Assembly (NCBI GenBank): GCA_012934845.2
Contig: WNNJ02000362.1
Span: 1-64,000 of the forward strand
DNA from: Pomphorhynchus laevis
Lineage: Eukaryota > Acanthocephala > Palaeacanthocephala > Echinorhynchida > Pomphorhynchidae
Length of the DNA: 64,000 nt
Direction: 5' to 3'
Shown here: one piece after another, positions 38,401 through 51,080 of the stretch
Numbering within the stretch: position 1 is the stretch's first letter
How the letters are laid out: each line of letters begins with the position of its first letter
Program-made: the position numbers and the translations under genes
Notes under the pieces: model-generated
What the model saw: the letters and a program-made list of their open reading frames with translations, nothing else
Told to the model about the DNA's origin: nothing
Databases searched by the model: none

Positions 38401-39655
38401 CAAACATGAACTTTTGTGATTCTTGTTTGTGAGTCTTTTTTCTTTACTTTTTCTTTTTTTTAACTGTGCAACTATGAGCTTCGTTCGTCTGTTTGTCGAA
38501 ATAATAATAATGCAGCGATTTATTTCCCATTTCGCCTTTCGGCTGGGCAAAATTTAAAATACAATAAATTAAATCAATTACTTGAAATCAGAAATCCGGC
38601 GTCTGAACATTTAGCGTACGTTGTTATAGATTAATTCTGAAGTTTGAAATCGGGCCATGAGTGCAACGGTGCGCAAGAAAGAAAAAAAATGTTAAGCATC
38701 AATCAAAGTTAGGCGATTTCCTAGTCCTCCTTTGTCGACTTGTTCTAAAGGCCACGAAGATAATACGGGGCATGCGAAAGCATGCAAAAGAGCTGAACAC
38801 TCTTTTGAGCAAAATCGACAGCGACAGTGAGTCGAGCGAGAGTGAAAAGGGAGTCGAATTGAACAAAATTTGGCGTGGTAGCCGTCTAAAGATAAACGCC
38901 AAACGAAATAATAATAATATGAATAAATCGTTTTCGGAGGAAAATAACTGCCGCTTGAGATCCCTGTTCTATTCAGACTCTATTCTATTTATACATACTC
39001 TACTCTACTCTATCACTGTTCTATTTATACATGTACTAAAATTAACAAATAAAATTTTATTGCTATACTTCGTGTCCGCTTATTAGGTATGTCATAAACC
39101 TTATGACATTTTTATGAGGCGAAATTCATTGGAGAAACGTATAAAATAAACATGCACATGAATTTGCGACGATCGCAAATATCAACAAAGCCAGAGGTAA
39201 TATTCATCGGTAATACATGCTGTGCGAAATGATAGTCATAAATAAAAATTGTCTATTATAGAAGATAACCTCAAAGATAAGAAAATAAGACAATATGGGG
39301 AATTGTACTGGGAGGAATAATTAATGGTTGATCCCAAAGGTGACGTCACAGAAAGAGCCTGATAGATTATCTGACTTTTTTCCGCGGAGTAACTATATGT
39401 AAAAGGAAAACGTTGCATGTGTATGTGCGCTGAAGAAACCTAATGGCGATACTAGTTTAACAATCGTGATTTTCTTTAAAAATTGCTTGATTATTAAGCT
39501 AATATTAATACATTAAATATTTTTTTCATCACTAAATGCTGCAAAATTAAAGCAGATAGATTTATCTGCTTAAAGTATTTATCATACTGTTGTTGCCCTA
39601 TAGATAGGATTAAAGTAGCGTGCAGCATAAAAATAGTCATCAAAATTTCAATTGT
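38401..39655. other. no gene supported
   Basis: A + strand frame at 38661-39086 has a Ser/Glu-rich patch but no recognisable family and only a GTG first codon. Left unannotated. Confidence 0.45.
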
Positions 39656-39656
39656 A

Positions 39657-40480
39657 ACCACGGTTCAGTCCTAGGTCCCCTGCTTTTCTCTCTTCTGCTT
39701 GGCGATCTCTCTCCGTTTATCAAACCTTACTCCTTTAAGGTCATGCAATACGCCGATGACATCCTCATCTATGTTCATGCACCCGCACATCGCATACACA
39801 ATATCGGCATTTCTGCCTATAACTGTCTTTCTTCTATCTACAAACGTCTCTCCAATCTCCATCTCGTTCTAAACCCCGACAAGTCTAAAATAATGTGGAT
39901 CCTCTCCCGTTAACCAAACATATCTCCTCCCACTGTATATTTTGCCTCATCGATCATCCCCATAGTCCCCAATCTCACTTTATTAGGCTTCCATTTCGAT
40001 GAACACCTTTCCCTTAAACCCTTCGTCCGTGACAAGGTCCGCTCATCTAACTTAATTCTCCGTGACATCCGCCGTATCCGCCCCCTTATCGACTTCCGTT
40101 CTTGTATGTATCTTCTTTCATCGTTTCTTTTCCCTAAAATCGATTACTGCCTTAGCCTTTTCGCCAATTCTCCAAAATCCATCATCCTACCCCTACAACG
40201 AATAATCAACACCGCCGTTCGAGTGCTCTTTCGTCTCCGTCGCTTCGACCACACATCCACATATTTTGCCCAACTCTCCTGGCCCACCATCCACATCCGC
40301 ATCAAACTCCGCCTTCTTCTCGTTACTTTTCGTCTCATCGCTGTCGGCTCCCCATCGTTCATCAACCTTCCTTTCTTAGACGACACTCGCCCCACATCAC
40401 TATCGCTGCGTTCCCGTCATACCCTCTTACTTCACGTTCCTAATTACTCCGACAACTACGGTCTCCGATCCTTGTTCATG
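39657..40480 (+). mobile_element. CR1-like LINE fragment (copy c)
   Basis: Starts inside RT at GSVLGPLLFSLLLGDLSPF, then MQYADDILIYVHAPAHRI, LNPDKSKIMWILSR, a stop, and the thumb region ending LLLHVPNYSDNYGLRSLF. It is very similar to 63330-64000. The region to about 40720 is open (frame 40106-40771) but diverges from the LINE family, suggesting a rearranged end. It lacks the family 3' tail. Confidence 0.8.
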
Positions 40481-40720
40481 TCATCTTCACTCCCCGACAC
40501 CCCACGTCCCGCCCTTCCCGTCTCGTTTCTCAATAACTTGCATCCATCAATCAAAATCACCTCCACCAACCTCCACTATCCTTCCACTCATAACCTTTCC
40601 TCACATTGCTTGCCACCCTCTTTATTATCATTATCCTCTATGTATCCCGTCGTCAAACCAAATCCCTCAAAATCATCAACTGACAGCTCTTCTATCGTGA
40701 TCTCACCTACTCACGTCAGT

Positions 40721-40767
40721 TATGACTGCAAGCTATTTAGCCCTTTTTATGACTGCAAGCTATTTAG
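40721..40767. repeat. 20-bp direct repeat pair
   Basis: TATGACTGCAAGCTATTTAG occurs at 40721-40740 and 40748-40767, at the right edge of the LINE-derived stretch. It could be a local slippage duplication or a scar. Confidence 0.7.
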
Positions 40768-40789
40768 CTAGTCTTGTCAATCGATACTA

Positions 40790-43375
40790 TGTCTTTAAAT
40801 GCACAATAGCTTTAAATTATGGACTGAGTCATAATGACAAAAACTTGCCTTTAAATTAAACCAATAAACTTACTACATGTTATTTATTATTATTTATGTG
40901 AATATATTCCGCCAAACTCCGAGGAGCAGAAGTTGCCTAATAATTTATCACAGATTATTATTTAAATAATAATAAGCAAAATCATTGTCAGTAAAAATGG
41001 CATTTTATGACGGTGTTTCTCAACCTTGTTATGACAACGACAATACACCTAACATATTTAAGCTTTTTGAGACTAAAATATTTTAAGCTTATATTTAATT
41101 CAGATAAGTCCATGCTGTTTTTGTTGAATTAAGTGTGATAGTTATACAGGCTTAAGCAAACAGATCACATCTTATTAAGGTTTTTAAGTTGACAGCGAAC
41201 CCTATCACTAATTCTGAAAAAGTTTATCATCTTATTGCTTGACTTGCTACCGCGAAAATCCAAATTAACAAAACGAAAAGAAAAGGTGGCGAAAGTGTTG
41301 ATTGCTTTAATGGAATTAGTCAAAACTGATCCTTTATTAAAACTGCATACTAAAATTCTTCCAAAGTCGTACTCGTGAGTGTTGTTTGATAAAATTTAGA
41401 GTTTCTTAATGAAATCAGCTGATGTAAAACCGACACTTTAATCTCAAGCAGATTAATAATTCAAGCAAATTGTTAAATGAGTGACAAGATTGGAAGTGAC
41501 GAATGTAGTTCATTGAAAATGGTTAAAGAAAATTTTGCTAATATTTTATTTTAAATTTCGCAAATAGTTTAAAAATTAGTCAAATAATCCTGTCGTGTTT
41601 CGCTACAACTGGACACTCAACAGATGTCTATATCTTGAATTAAGATGTGATTATGAAATTGAATGGTATTTTTTTTACTTTGATGCATACAAGTTTCTTA
41701 AGATTTTTTTTACTTTGAATATCAGTGAAATGTCGTATAATAAGATAGGTATTTTTTATTGAAAACTGATATTAAAAAGATAATTAATTAATAATTAGTA
41801 AAAATACTATTTCAGTTTTCGAATAAGAGATAGGTATTTGTAATCAACGTCTATTGTTTCAAAAAATGTGCAAAATCTTAACTGGGGTGGCTGGAACCTA
41901 ATGAAGTTCCCCAATATGTAAAGCTCCTTGGTCCATGAAAGACTGCAAATCATTTTACTGTGATTTGGAGAAGAGACTTTCTACTTGCTTTTCTTGAAAA
42001 ACAAAACTAAAGTTGAAAAGTTTAATCTAAGATGAAAAGCAAAATGATTTTCAACACCATCGGGGAAGTCATCGCGTTGAGTAGTGCCAGTCAAACTTTC
42101 ACTGAACATGAATTTGTATTAATTTTTGGTTTCAACAATCTCACAAATTGAAAAACTCTGCTCAAGAGGAATGCAATATAATAAAAAAAGATTTATTTCA
42201 ATATAATTCATAGAAGAGGAAGAACGTTAATGGTATTTCTTGAAAGCGATAATGTGGCAATGTACACTTTTTGTACACTTCTCTAAACTAACGTAGTTAT
42301 CATCTACCTTAGCTAGACAGATAAGAGAGAATGTGAAAGTTTTTTGCAAAGATAAAATGGTAATGATGAAATTGTTGGTAAAAATGTAAATTAAAACACG
42401 GAAATATTATACAAGGCGAAAGCAACTAAAGGAAAACTGATGAACAAGGTTTTCGAAAAGTACGATAAAATTTTTTTTAGCAATAATCACATACAACTTT
42501 TAATTTTTAACATTTTTAATTTTTCAATATGTATATTTCAATTGCTTATTAAAAAGTAATTACGGAGTAATTCATACATAGAAAATAAAAACTCAAAATT
42601 TGGAAGGGCGATTTTAAACCCTTTTATAACTTTCAAAATATTTTAGACAAGCCGGCATACATCAAGTGTACAACGTTTGAACAAAATTCACGGCATATAG
42701 AAAGTGATGGACATTTAAAATTTATCGAACACAAAATAAGTTCAATTTTCTCGGGGAAATACATGTGATCCACAAAATAGTGATTACTTGCGTAATCATT
42801 AATGAATACACGGAGAAATCACGATAAGTAAAATTATTACAAAGTCTTAGAGCTTGTAAAACAGAGTAGCTTTTCTAAAATTATCAATTTATTTCAGAAA
42901 TAACGGGTCAATTGAAGCAGCAGTCTTATTCCAATACATATTGTCTTATAAGACTATTAATTATAATCGTCGGCAGGACAAACTTTCGAGAATTGACTTA
43001 TTAAAAAGCAATTGATACAGTTGCTTGGCAACAAGTATGATTGTCGAATGATTACATTGCTTTGGATCGCAATTAATCGCAAAAACACCAAATTTTAAAG
43101 ACAATCTTATAGCGTACAAGACAATCACTGAAAAAGTATGCTCACAATTTGAATAATAAATACTATTATTATTCTTACAAGGCTTAGCCATGTATTAAAA
43201 TAAAAAAGGCTTAGCAATAACGCTATTTTGCCTGATCACAGTTTAAAAAGATAAAACTAAAAAATAAGAAACGAAGAAAAAGAAGTCAACAAGCAAAATA
43301 AACAAATCACTGCAAATATGTCCATGACTCGTTTCTCGTCTTCTTGATGATTCATGTCTTTAATAATTTTTTGAA
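40790..43375. other. 2.6-kb region with no recognised feature
   Basis: AT-rich, with no open frame or repeat I can support. Weak transposase-like phrases on + are too broken to name. Confidence 0.45.
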
Positions 43376-44335
43376 TAAATGCAGACTCCGGGCTTAAGCA
43401 ATTTCCTTAGGCAGAGAATTCCACATATTAAGTAACCTGTGCGACAGTTTCCAGCATTTTGGATACCTACCATGCCTTGTTTTATAGACAGTTTTGCTGT
43501 GACCTCTCAAAATCGATGAACGTAATGTGATCGAAGCACTCGGATATCCGTCCAACCGGTGTACAAGCGCATACATTCCTATCAAGTCAAGAAACAAAAA
43601 TCGTGATGACATCGATTGAATTCTTAGCAAATCTAATCGAGATGCGTAATCCACTCTCGCATTCGAACATAAACGAGAACATCGCCTTAGGACTGACTCA
43701 ATATCTGTCCTTTCTTGTTTGGTGACCGGGAAAGAAGCCTGAATTGCATACTCTAAATGCGGACGAACCAAAGTGTTAAACAAATTTCTAAAGACATTAG
43801 TGGTAATCTTAAGGAATGAGTTCTTTGCAATACACAGTGCACGAGTAGCGCTTTTTATTGCTCTTTCACTATTAAGTTTAGTTTTTAATGATGCCTGCAC
43901 GATAATTCCTAAATCCCTATGATGTGATATTTCAGTGAGAAGAACATCACCGATATATGTAAAATTACTGGATTTTTTACCCATCCTCATAAGTATACAC
44001 TTATCAACGTTAAGGTGTAATACATTAGAGCGGCATCGATCATGAACTCGATCCAAGTCTGCCTGTAAAGAATTACAGTCATCAATATCTCGTATAGCAG
44101 TCCAAATTTTAAGATCATCAGCGAATGCCAAGTGAGTGTTCTCAATACGTAAGAGTAAATCGTTAAGGAACGTGATGAATAATAATGGACCTAGTGCAGA
44201 ACCCTGAGGGACACCCGTATACATACTTCTTTTTGCAGATAAAGACTCACCAACTCTTACCTTAAACGTACGCAATGAAAGAAAATTTTCAATCCAAGAG
44301 CAGATTATACGAGGGACGCCGTAGTGAATTAAAAT
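43376..44335 (-). mobile_element. jockey/CR1-like LINE, 5'-truncated (copy d)
   Basis: A 293-codon open frame (43394-44275), extended upstream by GVPRIICSWIENFLSLRTFK. RT motifs are YTGVPQGSALGPLLFITFLN and LAFADDLKIW. Then come NVDKCILMRMGK, the thumb SRLDLLRIQSMSSRFLFLDL and the end LSHRLLNMWNSLPKEIA, followed by a stop inside the usual C-terminus. It is a different family from copies a, b, c and e. The long open frame suggests a fairly recent insertion. Confidence 0.8.
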
Positions 44336-44429
44336 AATAAAAATAACCTTAAAAGTAAATTTTATAGATCCGTATTTTTATGAACCGATTGATCGATAAC
44401 AAATGGAGGATAAATAATAATACAAATTT

Positions 44430-46045
44430 ATTTAATGTGGCAAATGTGTACAAGCTGTACGCTTACAAGTCCACAAACAAAAATGAAAAAGTCAAGCAGA
44501 TAAATTGTTTAAATGGGATCGGATTTGTCGTTTGAAGCACGGCAAGGAAGTTGATTGGCGTATATGAATGGGCAGATGGTTCCACGATAGAGGAGCAGCC
44601 ACCAGGAAGGAGCGGAGTCCAAAGGAGGTAGAGTAGTTTGGGACATGTAAAAGAAGGGAATTACAGGAACGCAAGGAACAGTAAACAGGACGAGAATTAT
44701 CAAGAAAAGGAAGATTGAGAAATGAAGGGGTATGAAGAGTTACAAGGCGGAAAGCAACGATAAGAAGACGAATTTGAACACGACAATAAATTGTAGGCAA
44801 ATCGAGAGAAGCAAGATGGTGGGATGTATGATCAAAACGACGAAGACGGAGGAGAATTCGGACGGCTGCGTTGACGATGCGTTGTAGGGGAAGAAGAGTG
44901 GATTTAGGTGAGTTGGAAAATAGACTAAAACAATAATCGAGTCCAGAAAAAATGAGAGAAGATATTAGAGTCATACAAGAAGGGAAATCGATCAATCTAC
45001 GAACTTGACGGAGGTTGCGGAGTATCAAGGTAGATGAGCGTACTTTATTTCTAACGAAAGATTTAAGTGAAAGTCGGTTGTCAAAATAAAGCCTAGGAAA
45101 ACGAGATTGTCAACGATAGGAATAATTGTAGAATTTAATGATACGGAGGGAGGTTCGAAGCCGAGGCTATGAGGTAGGATCCACATAATTTTGGATTTAT
45201 CAGGATTCAGAGAAAGGCGTGCGGAAGAAAGATGATTGGAAATTGAGACAAGACAGTCCGAAGCGGAAACACTAAGATCGTGAATACGATAAACAGGTGC
45301 ATGAGCATAGATGATAATGTCATCAGCATATTGCATAACATGGAATTTAAATTTATGAGAAATCGAAGACAAATCACAGAGAAGAAGAGAGAAAAGCATA
45401 GGGCCTAATACGAAGCCTTGTGGAACACCGGACGGAATGGACGAAGGATGGGAGAGAGAAGAGTTAGAATAGACGCGAAATGTACGGTTTGATAGATATG
45501 AAGAAAACCATGATACAGTGGGTAAGGAGAAGTCATAATCATGACGAAGGCGATGGAGAAGAATCGAGTGATCGACGATATCGAAAGCAGACGATAGATC
45601 AAGAGAAACTATGACACTACATAATTTATGATCGCGCGATATGAGTAAGTCGTTATAAACTTTAAGACATGCAATTTCGGTAGAGTAATTAGAGCGAAAA
45701 GTGGCTTGGAAGGGACGAAATAAGTTAGAGGAAAGGAGAGATATATTAACTTGCTTAAGAACAAGACGCTCAAGGAGTTTAGAGAGAGTTGGGAGAAGTG
45801 AAATAGGACGGTACGAAGATGGTAGTGAAGAGTCGAGAGATTGCTTTTTGATGAGAGGACGAACAGTTGCGCATTTCCAGATTGAAGGAAATGTACGGCT
45901 ACGGATGGACGAGTTGAACAATGTGGTTAGGAAGGGTAAGCTAGCGGAGCAGATATTTTTAAGCAAGTGAGTGGGAATTGGGTCAGAAGGAGAAATAACA
46001 ATAATTGATAACGATTTACGATCCAATTTATGAACTAATAAATAT
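44430..46045 (-). mobile_element. CR1-like LINE, RT to 3' end (copy e)
   Basis: Two frames, 45025-46056 and 44492-45028, join by one frameshift near 45070-45090. They cover RT fingers (KCATVRPLIKKQ, SYRPISLLPTLSKLLERLVL), FDIVDHSILLHRL, SGVPQGFVLGPMLFSLLL, MQYADDIIIYAHAP, LPLQRIVNAAVRILLRLRRF and the C-terminus. It ends in the family tail near 44430-44475. The endonuclease and ORF1 are missing (5' truncation). Confidence 0.85.
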
Positions 46046-46059
46046 ATAAATAACAATCC

Positions 46060-46634
46060 ATATTATTTGTCACTTAAAATATGTTTTCTGGTATCATCTC
46101 GTTCATAAGCGTCAATTGTCATGCGCAAATCATGATTGGGAAAACACGATTGGAACCTTATTTTGTATCACAACCAAAATGAGTAAATATTCTCATAATT
46201 TAATATGCTCACCGGAAGGGAATCATATGTCGTAAATTAAATAGCAAATAATTGATGAAATATTTTAAAAATTATAAGATGAATAATCAGCAAATATAAC
46301 GAGTTTCATACACACTCTCTAAATGCATATTTAAAATTGTAACTTTGAAAATGATTATTTCCTACTCTACACAGACTTTACTGCTGCATATGCCCACAAT
46401 TCTAATAATTATTAGAAACAAAATTTTATAATTACGATATATAATTCGGTAATCATTTGTAACTATGAATAATGCATGAATTATGCATGAATATTACATG
46501 AATTATACATGATAACTGACTATCACGAACGATATTATTATTAATATTTTAGCAGCACGAAAAAGTATAGCTTAATTGGCTGGTTCACTGCAAAAATAAT
46601 TAAAATAAAATCTTTTTAAATATGGAAAATCTAT
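46060..46634. other. no feature seen
   Basis: AT-rich DNA between LINE remnants. Confidence 0.4.
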
Positions 46635-47040
46635 GCGTCCTCCATATGTAATTTCTTTCTAAATTCGGCTAAGCTGTTACAATAAACTGTTGTATCTTTA
46701 AGCTTATTCCATAATCTGACGTCTCGACGATCAACTTGGGCGGCTCTTGATGCCCTTACCCTTTATATTATCGAAGAGTCATACCATGACCTTGGGACAC
46801 ATCCGATGATCGCAGATGAATGCACTCTCGAAGAGGATGATTCAATTGGTAAAAAATTTGCCAAACCACATACATGTTGATGTACCTGTGGTCCACATGA
46901 CGGTCTCAACTCGAAGTACTTTTAGTCTTTTAAGATATGGCAATGATTTTAACATCGGTGTTAGCCTGGTACCTTTATGAAGTAACCTCTCTGAATGATT
47001 ATGTACTAATGAATTATGGGTGCACATACGGAGAAACATA
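46635..47040 (-). mobile_element. old LINE ORF2 C-terminal remnant
   Basis: On the - strand it reads VRASRAAQVDRRDVRLWNKL and FRKKLHMEDA-stop. Further upstream LKSLPYLKRLKVLRVETV resembles the LPSLxxRR thumb segment of jockey/CR1 elements. Several frame breaks. Confidence 0.45.
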
Positions 47041-47520
47041 CATAAGTTGGTTCAACACATGGGCAAGATATTTTAAAATGGAATATATGAAGGTTGTTAT
47101 TTATATATTAATCGGTTCATAAATCGTTTTTAATTGTTCTAATTGTCAATTTCTTATCTAATGATCGGTTCACAAAAATACTATGGTATAAAAATTATTC
47201 TTTAAGATTTAGGTATATACATTTTTATATTTATATCACGAAATATGTACTTTACATAAATAATCCGATTACTTAATTTGATGTAAAGAATACAAACGCA
47301 TGCCTTTATGTAGTGACTTATTTGTTATGTCAACTTAACCTTCTTATCTCACATTAGCTGTATAACATAATGAAATGTCATTAATTGATACACATTTTTT
47401 GTAATCGTATTAAATTGTCAAAGCAATCACAAAACCATTAAAGAAGGGATGGGTTTGTTATCTTGAAAACTATAGATACTATAAAATCAATATTGGAGGA
47501 TATAATTAATAATTCATGTA

Positions 47521-47613
47521 GTGGGCCTGGACCATATGTAACGACATGAAAATATGTTATTACATGTCTGGTCGCAATTTGAATAATTGCGACCAGACAT
47601 ATGATGGTCGAAG
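47521..47613. repeat. foldback sequence, 93 bp
   Basis: ATGTCTGGTCGCAATT and its inverse complement AATTGCGACCAGACAT surround a 5-nt loop (TGAAT, about 47580). Outer GTGGGC (47521) and GCCCAC (47608) also pair, with partial pairing between. Confidence 0.7.
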
Positions 47614-48954
47614 ATGTGCCCACTATAAATGGTAAACTCGATACATAATTAACCAAAAACTGCACAACTTTTGGAATACGACTTCCCTAGCATTTCAGAA
47701 ATTGATGATGTGATCGTTTTTGAGTGAATTATACTGTAAAGGATTCAATGAATAAAAATATATTAACAGTAAATAACTATGAATCCTTTTACATAATTTC
47801 TTATTTAAACAATTGTAGTTTTGTTTTATAATTTTACATTTTGAAGCAGGTATATAATAAGACATGCAATTGAGAGATTTGAAAAATTGAACACAGCGAA
47901 AATAATCCTGGGTGCTATCATAGCTCGGCATGAAAATCGAAATATGAGCAAATATGCTTTACTTTTGGATGAAAACGGAATGACGATTTTCAAACACTAT
48001 TTTAATTGATGATTTTCAAACACGTTTTTTGACGACTTTCAAACACTAACGGAAACTAAAATGAGGTTGCATGTGTCATGACCTTAGTCACAAACATCGT
48101 TACTGTTTATACCTATGCAAATGTACATTTTCAAGTATGCTGCTACTTAATATTAGACATTTAGTAATAGACATTTAATATTAGACATTTAGATATATTT
48201 AAAAATTAAAAAAAAACAAATCTTAACTGTTTATTTCCATTTTGAAATGTTCTTATAAATTAAAAATAACTAATTTTGATCAATTTATTAAATTTAGAAT
48301 CTTGTAGCAAGATCAACAGATGATAATGCCCTGGCTACTGCAAGATCATTGTCCAATTTTGTAATCAATTATTTGTAATTAAATAAATATTTCTGTTTCC
48401 TCGCCTTCTTGTAATAATTCGGATTGGAAACGAATTTTCCCCAAATTGTGTATTGTTTTTCTGATTATGTTACTTAATGCAGCTCACTAGATTTGAAAAA
48501 TTAATTTATTTTCCGAAATTATAGGTTTTTATAAATCTTAAAATACTCGTGCTGCATCGTGATTTTTGTAAGAAACAATTTTTTAATCAAAAGTCCTGAT
48601 GGCGTACTGAACCGAGAAAAGAAATGCGATAATAATATAATAAAAATAATAATAATCGAAAAATGTAATTGTGAACATGTAATCGAAGCTATTGTATTTT
48701 ATGCATGTTTTCAAGTCTTTTGATCGGATAAGTACATTAATGTTCAAGCTGCTATTTTGTAGTAGACTGTGTTCAAGCTATGTTCATCAATGTTCAAGCT
48801 ACTATTTACATTCAATGTTCAAGCTACCAAGCTACTATTTTGCTCATATATTCTACTCATCCATGAATACGGTTTACCTGTAAATTATCCACAGACTTTA
48901 ATTGAATCATGTGACATTGAGAACCTGTTACGTAAATAATCGCGCACGATTTCG

Positions 48955-49290
48955 AATTTCTATAATTTGAGATATGCTGAACGTTTGACATCTCTACGTA
49001 TCGGCCTCTTTAAAATATCGCAGATCGGCCATTGATTTATCAACTGCAGTCAAAATTGTTTTCGATGGCTTTGGTGGTCTCTCCAGCTTACTATCCGTGA
49101 ATGATAACGAGAAACTCGTGGGCACGTGTGGAAATTAATAAAGCCAACTACAAGAATTCCTGTTCACCATCGATTTGCAACCAGGGTAATTAACGGGTGG
49201 AATGCACTAAAGTACCTTGTTATCTCTAGTAGTATATCTAGTGATGCTATCAAGAAAGCCATCGAAGCCTAGAGAAGGAATTTACGACTT
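48955..49290 (+). mobile_element. old LINE ORF2 C-terminal remnant
   Basis: On + it reads YAERLTSLRIGLFKISQI, then, after frame breaks, HHRFATRVINGWNALKYLV. Both match the thumb and the RVxNxWNxL end of jockey/CR1-like proteins. Confidence 0.45.
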
Positions 49291-49722
49291 TTACACGAAC
49301 TTGAAGCTAATTTGTGCTGTTTGTTATAATAATATTAACATAGTGTCATTTTTATGAAACTAAATATTGAAATTTAACATTATATTACTGTATATGGTGT
49401 ACTAGGGAATTATATTTATGTTAAGATTTATAGGAATACCACTAAAATTCAAAGAAACAGACTAAGAATTATTTTTTAAATTTTTAAATATATTTTGATT
49501 TATCATAAATTTTTCTTTGTAATTTAAGTTAATTTTAGTGTAACAGAGTAATTTTATCTAATGATAAGTACACATGCATTTGAAAGTCAGTAAAAATAAG
49601 TCAATATGTTTGTGATCTACATTGCAATCGTGATAGTAAACAATAAAAAATGAAAGAGTGCTTAAGCTATACATTTCGGAGAATTTTTCAATTTAAATCG
49701 TAACTAAACAACTTATTCAGAT

Positions 49723-49751
49723 GGCTGCAAAAGCAGCCAACATCTGAATAA
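49723..49751. repeat. hairpin, 11-bp arms plus inner stem
   Basis: TTATTCAGATG pairs with CATCTGAATAA, and inside it GGCTGC pairs with GCAGCC around an AAAA loop. Confidence 0.6.
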
Positions 49752-50544
49752 AAAATTAATATTTAAAAATAACTGATGTTGGTCATTTTTTATTTTTTTA
49801 AATACAAACGAAAAAGCGATAAAGTTATACGTACTGCCTGTGTCGAATGATTATTATCCTCCGTAGATTTCCTGTCTTTTCCAGACAACTTAACGCGTTT
49901 AAAAATAGTCGAAAGCATTCGCTTCGGTGACATCTTGTAATGCTTACTAATGCTTTAAGATCGCAACTAAGACCCTTGTTGATTTAAAATAGTCATAGAA
50001 ATTTATAACAGGCGAGGTGTAGTTGCGATAAGGTAGAAAGAATAATTGCTTTGATATTTAAAGGTAGTAGGTGAAAAGGAATATTTGTTTTGATATTTTT
50101 AGGAGACAATAAAAACTATAATTCTGTACTCTGAAAAACTGCTGGTTTACATAGCAAATTGCATCAATAAAATCTACACATAAATGCTACTTCTTTGTAA
50201 AGTTGAACTTTTTTATTTTTTTATTTAATGATAGATTTCTGTCAGCATTTCTACGGCATAGCGATAATATTAATTATTTTTGTAGTAAATGTAACCTATT
50301 CAATTAAATAATGACGAAAACAATTACAATCGCAGAAAAATGAGTCTTGCAAGTGTCTGACAGCGATAAATAATTTCACTCGTGACAATGTTGTCTTAAT
50401 GTAAATTTGAACAGCAGTTATTTAAGAAATTCCTTATTATTAAATTTGAATACTTTGTGAATTTTAATGGAAAACTATTTTGAAAAAAAAAACACTTTTT
50501 CTAGATATTTTTCAGCAATTTCACAAAAGTAAAATGAGCACAAG

Positions 50545-51080
50545 TTTTAAAATTTATGGGAACAACCCAAATCACATAGTCTACATTTTTAAAGACAGAT
50601 ACCTTCGACCTGCTTGGACTATTATATTCAGTAGTGGTTTCTGTCCAAAACTCTTGAGAGATTGATTGCTTAAAGACTGAGATGACATTTAAGGATTCAT
50701 CGTTTGGTGAAGGACAATAAACATGAATCTATAAAAGATCTAACGTGTCTATCTAATTTACTTTCTGCTCGAGATTGATGGTTAGTTGCGTTGAGTTTTG
50801 AATGGTTAGGTGTTCATAGCCGCGGTATCTAAGTTACTGTATTGGTGTCATTTTTATTTATAATATTTTTGAATGATTTATTTCAGCGACTTAAACATCG
50901 TACTGCTTTTGCTGATGATCTTGACACATGAACAGTTGAATGAACTTTGAATAATTTTAAAGTGATATAGACTGCATTGAGAGATGGTTTGAAGTTTACG
51001 GCGGGTTAGTGCTGAATATTAAGAAACGTGTTATAATGCTATTCGGCAATAGCGGAATAGTTTAAAGTGACACCCTAAAC
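50545..51080 (+). mobile_element. old LINE RT remnants
   Basis: Near 50840-50930 the + strand reads IFLNDLFQRLKHRTAFADDL, followed by IDCIERWFEVYGGLVLNIKK and RVIMLFGNSG, a decayed FADD-type RT palm. Upstream, RYLRPAWTIIFSSGFCPKLL resembles the later thumb segment of another copy. Many stops. Confidence 0.4.

Noticed and set aside
38661-39086. 141-codon + frame with a Ser/Glu patch upstream of TGR
   Set aside because: Begins at GTG, has a low-complexity end, no family match and no splice or promoter support.
40790-43375. Possible hAT-like transposase phrases
   Set aside because: Only scattered residues match and frames are broken everywhere; not enough to name an element.
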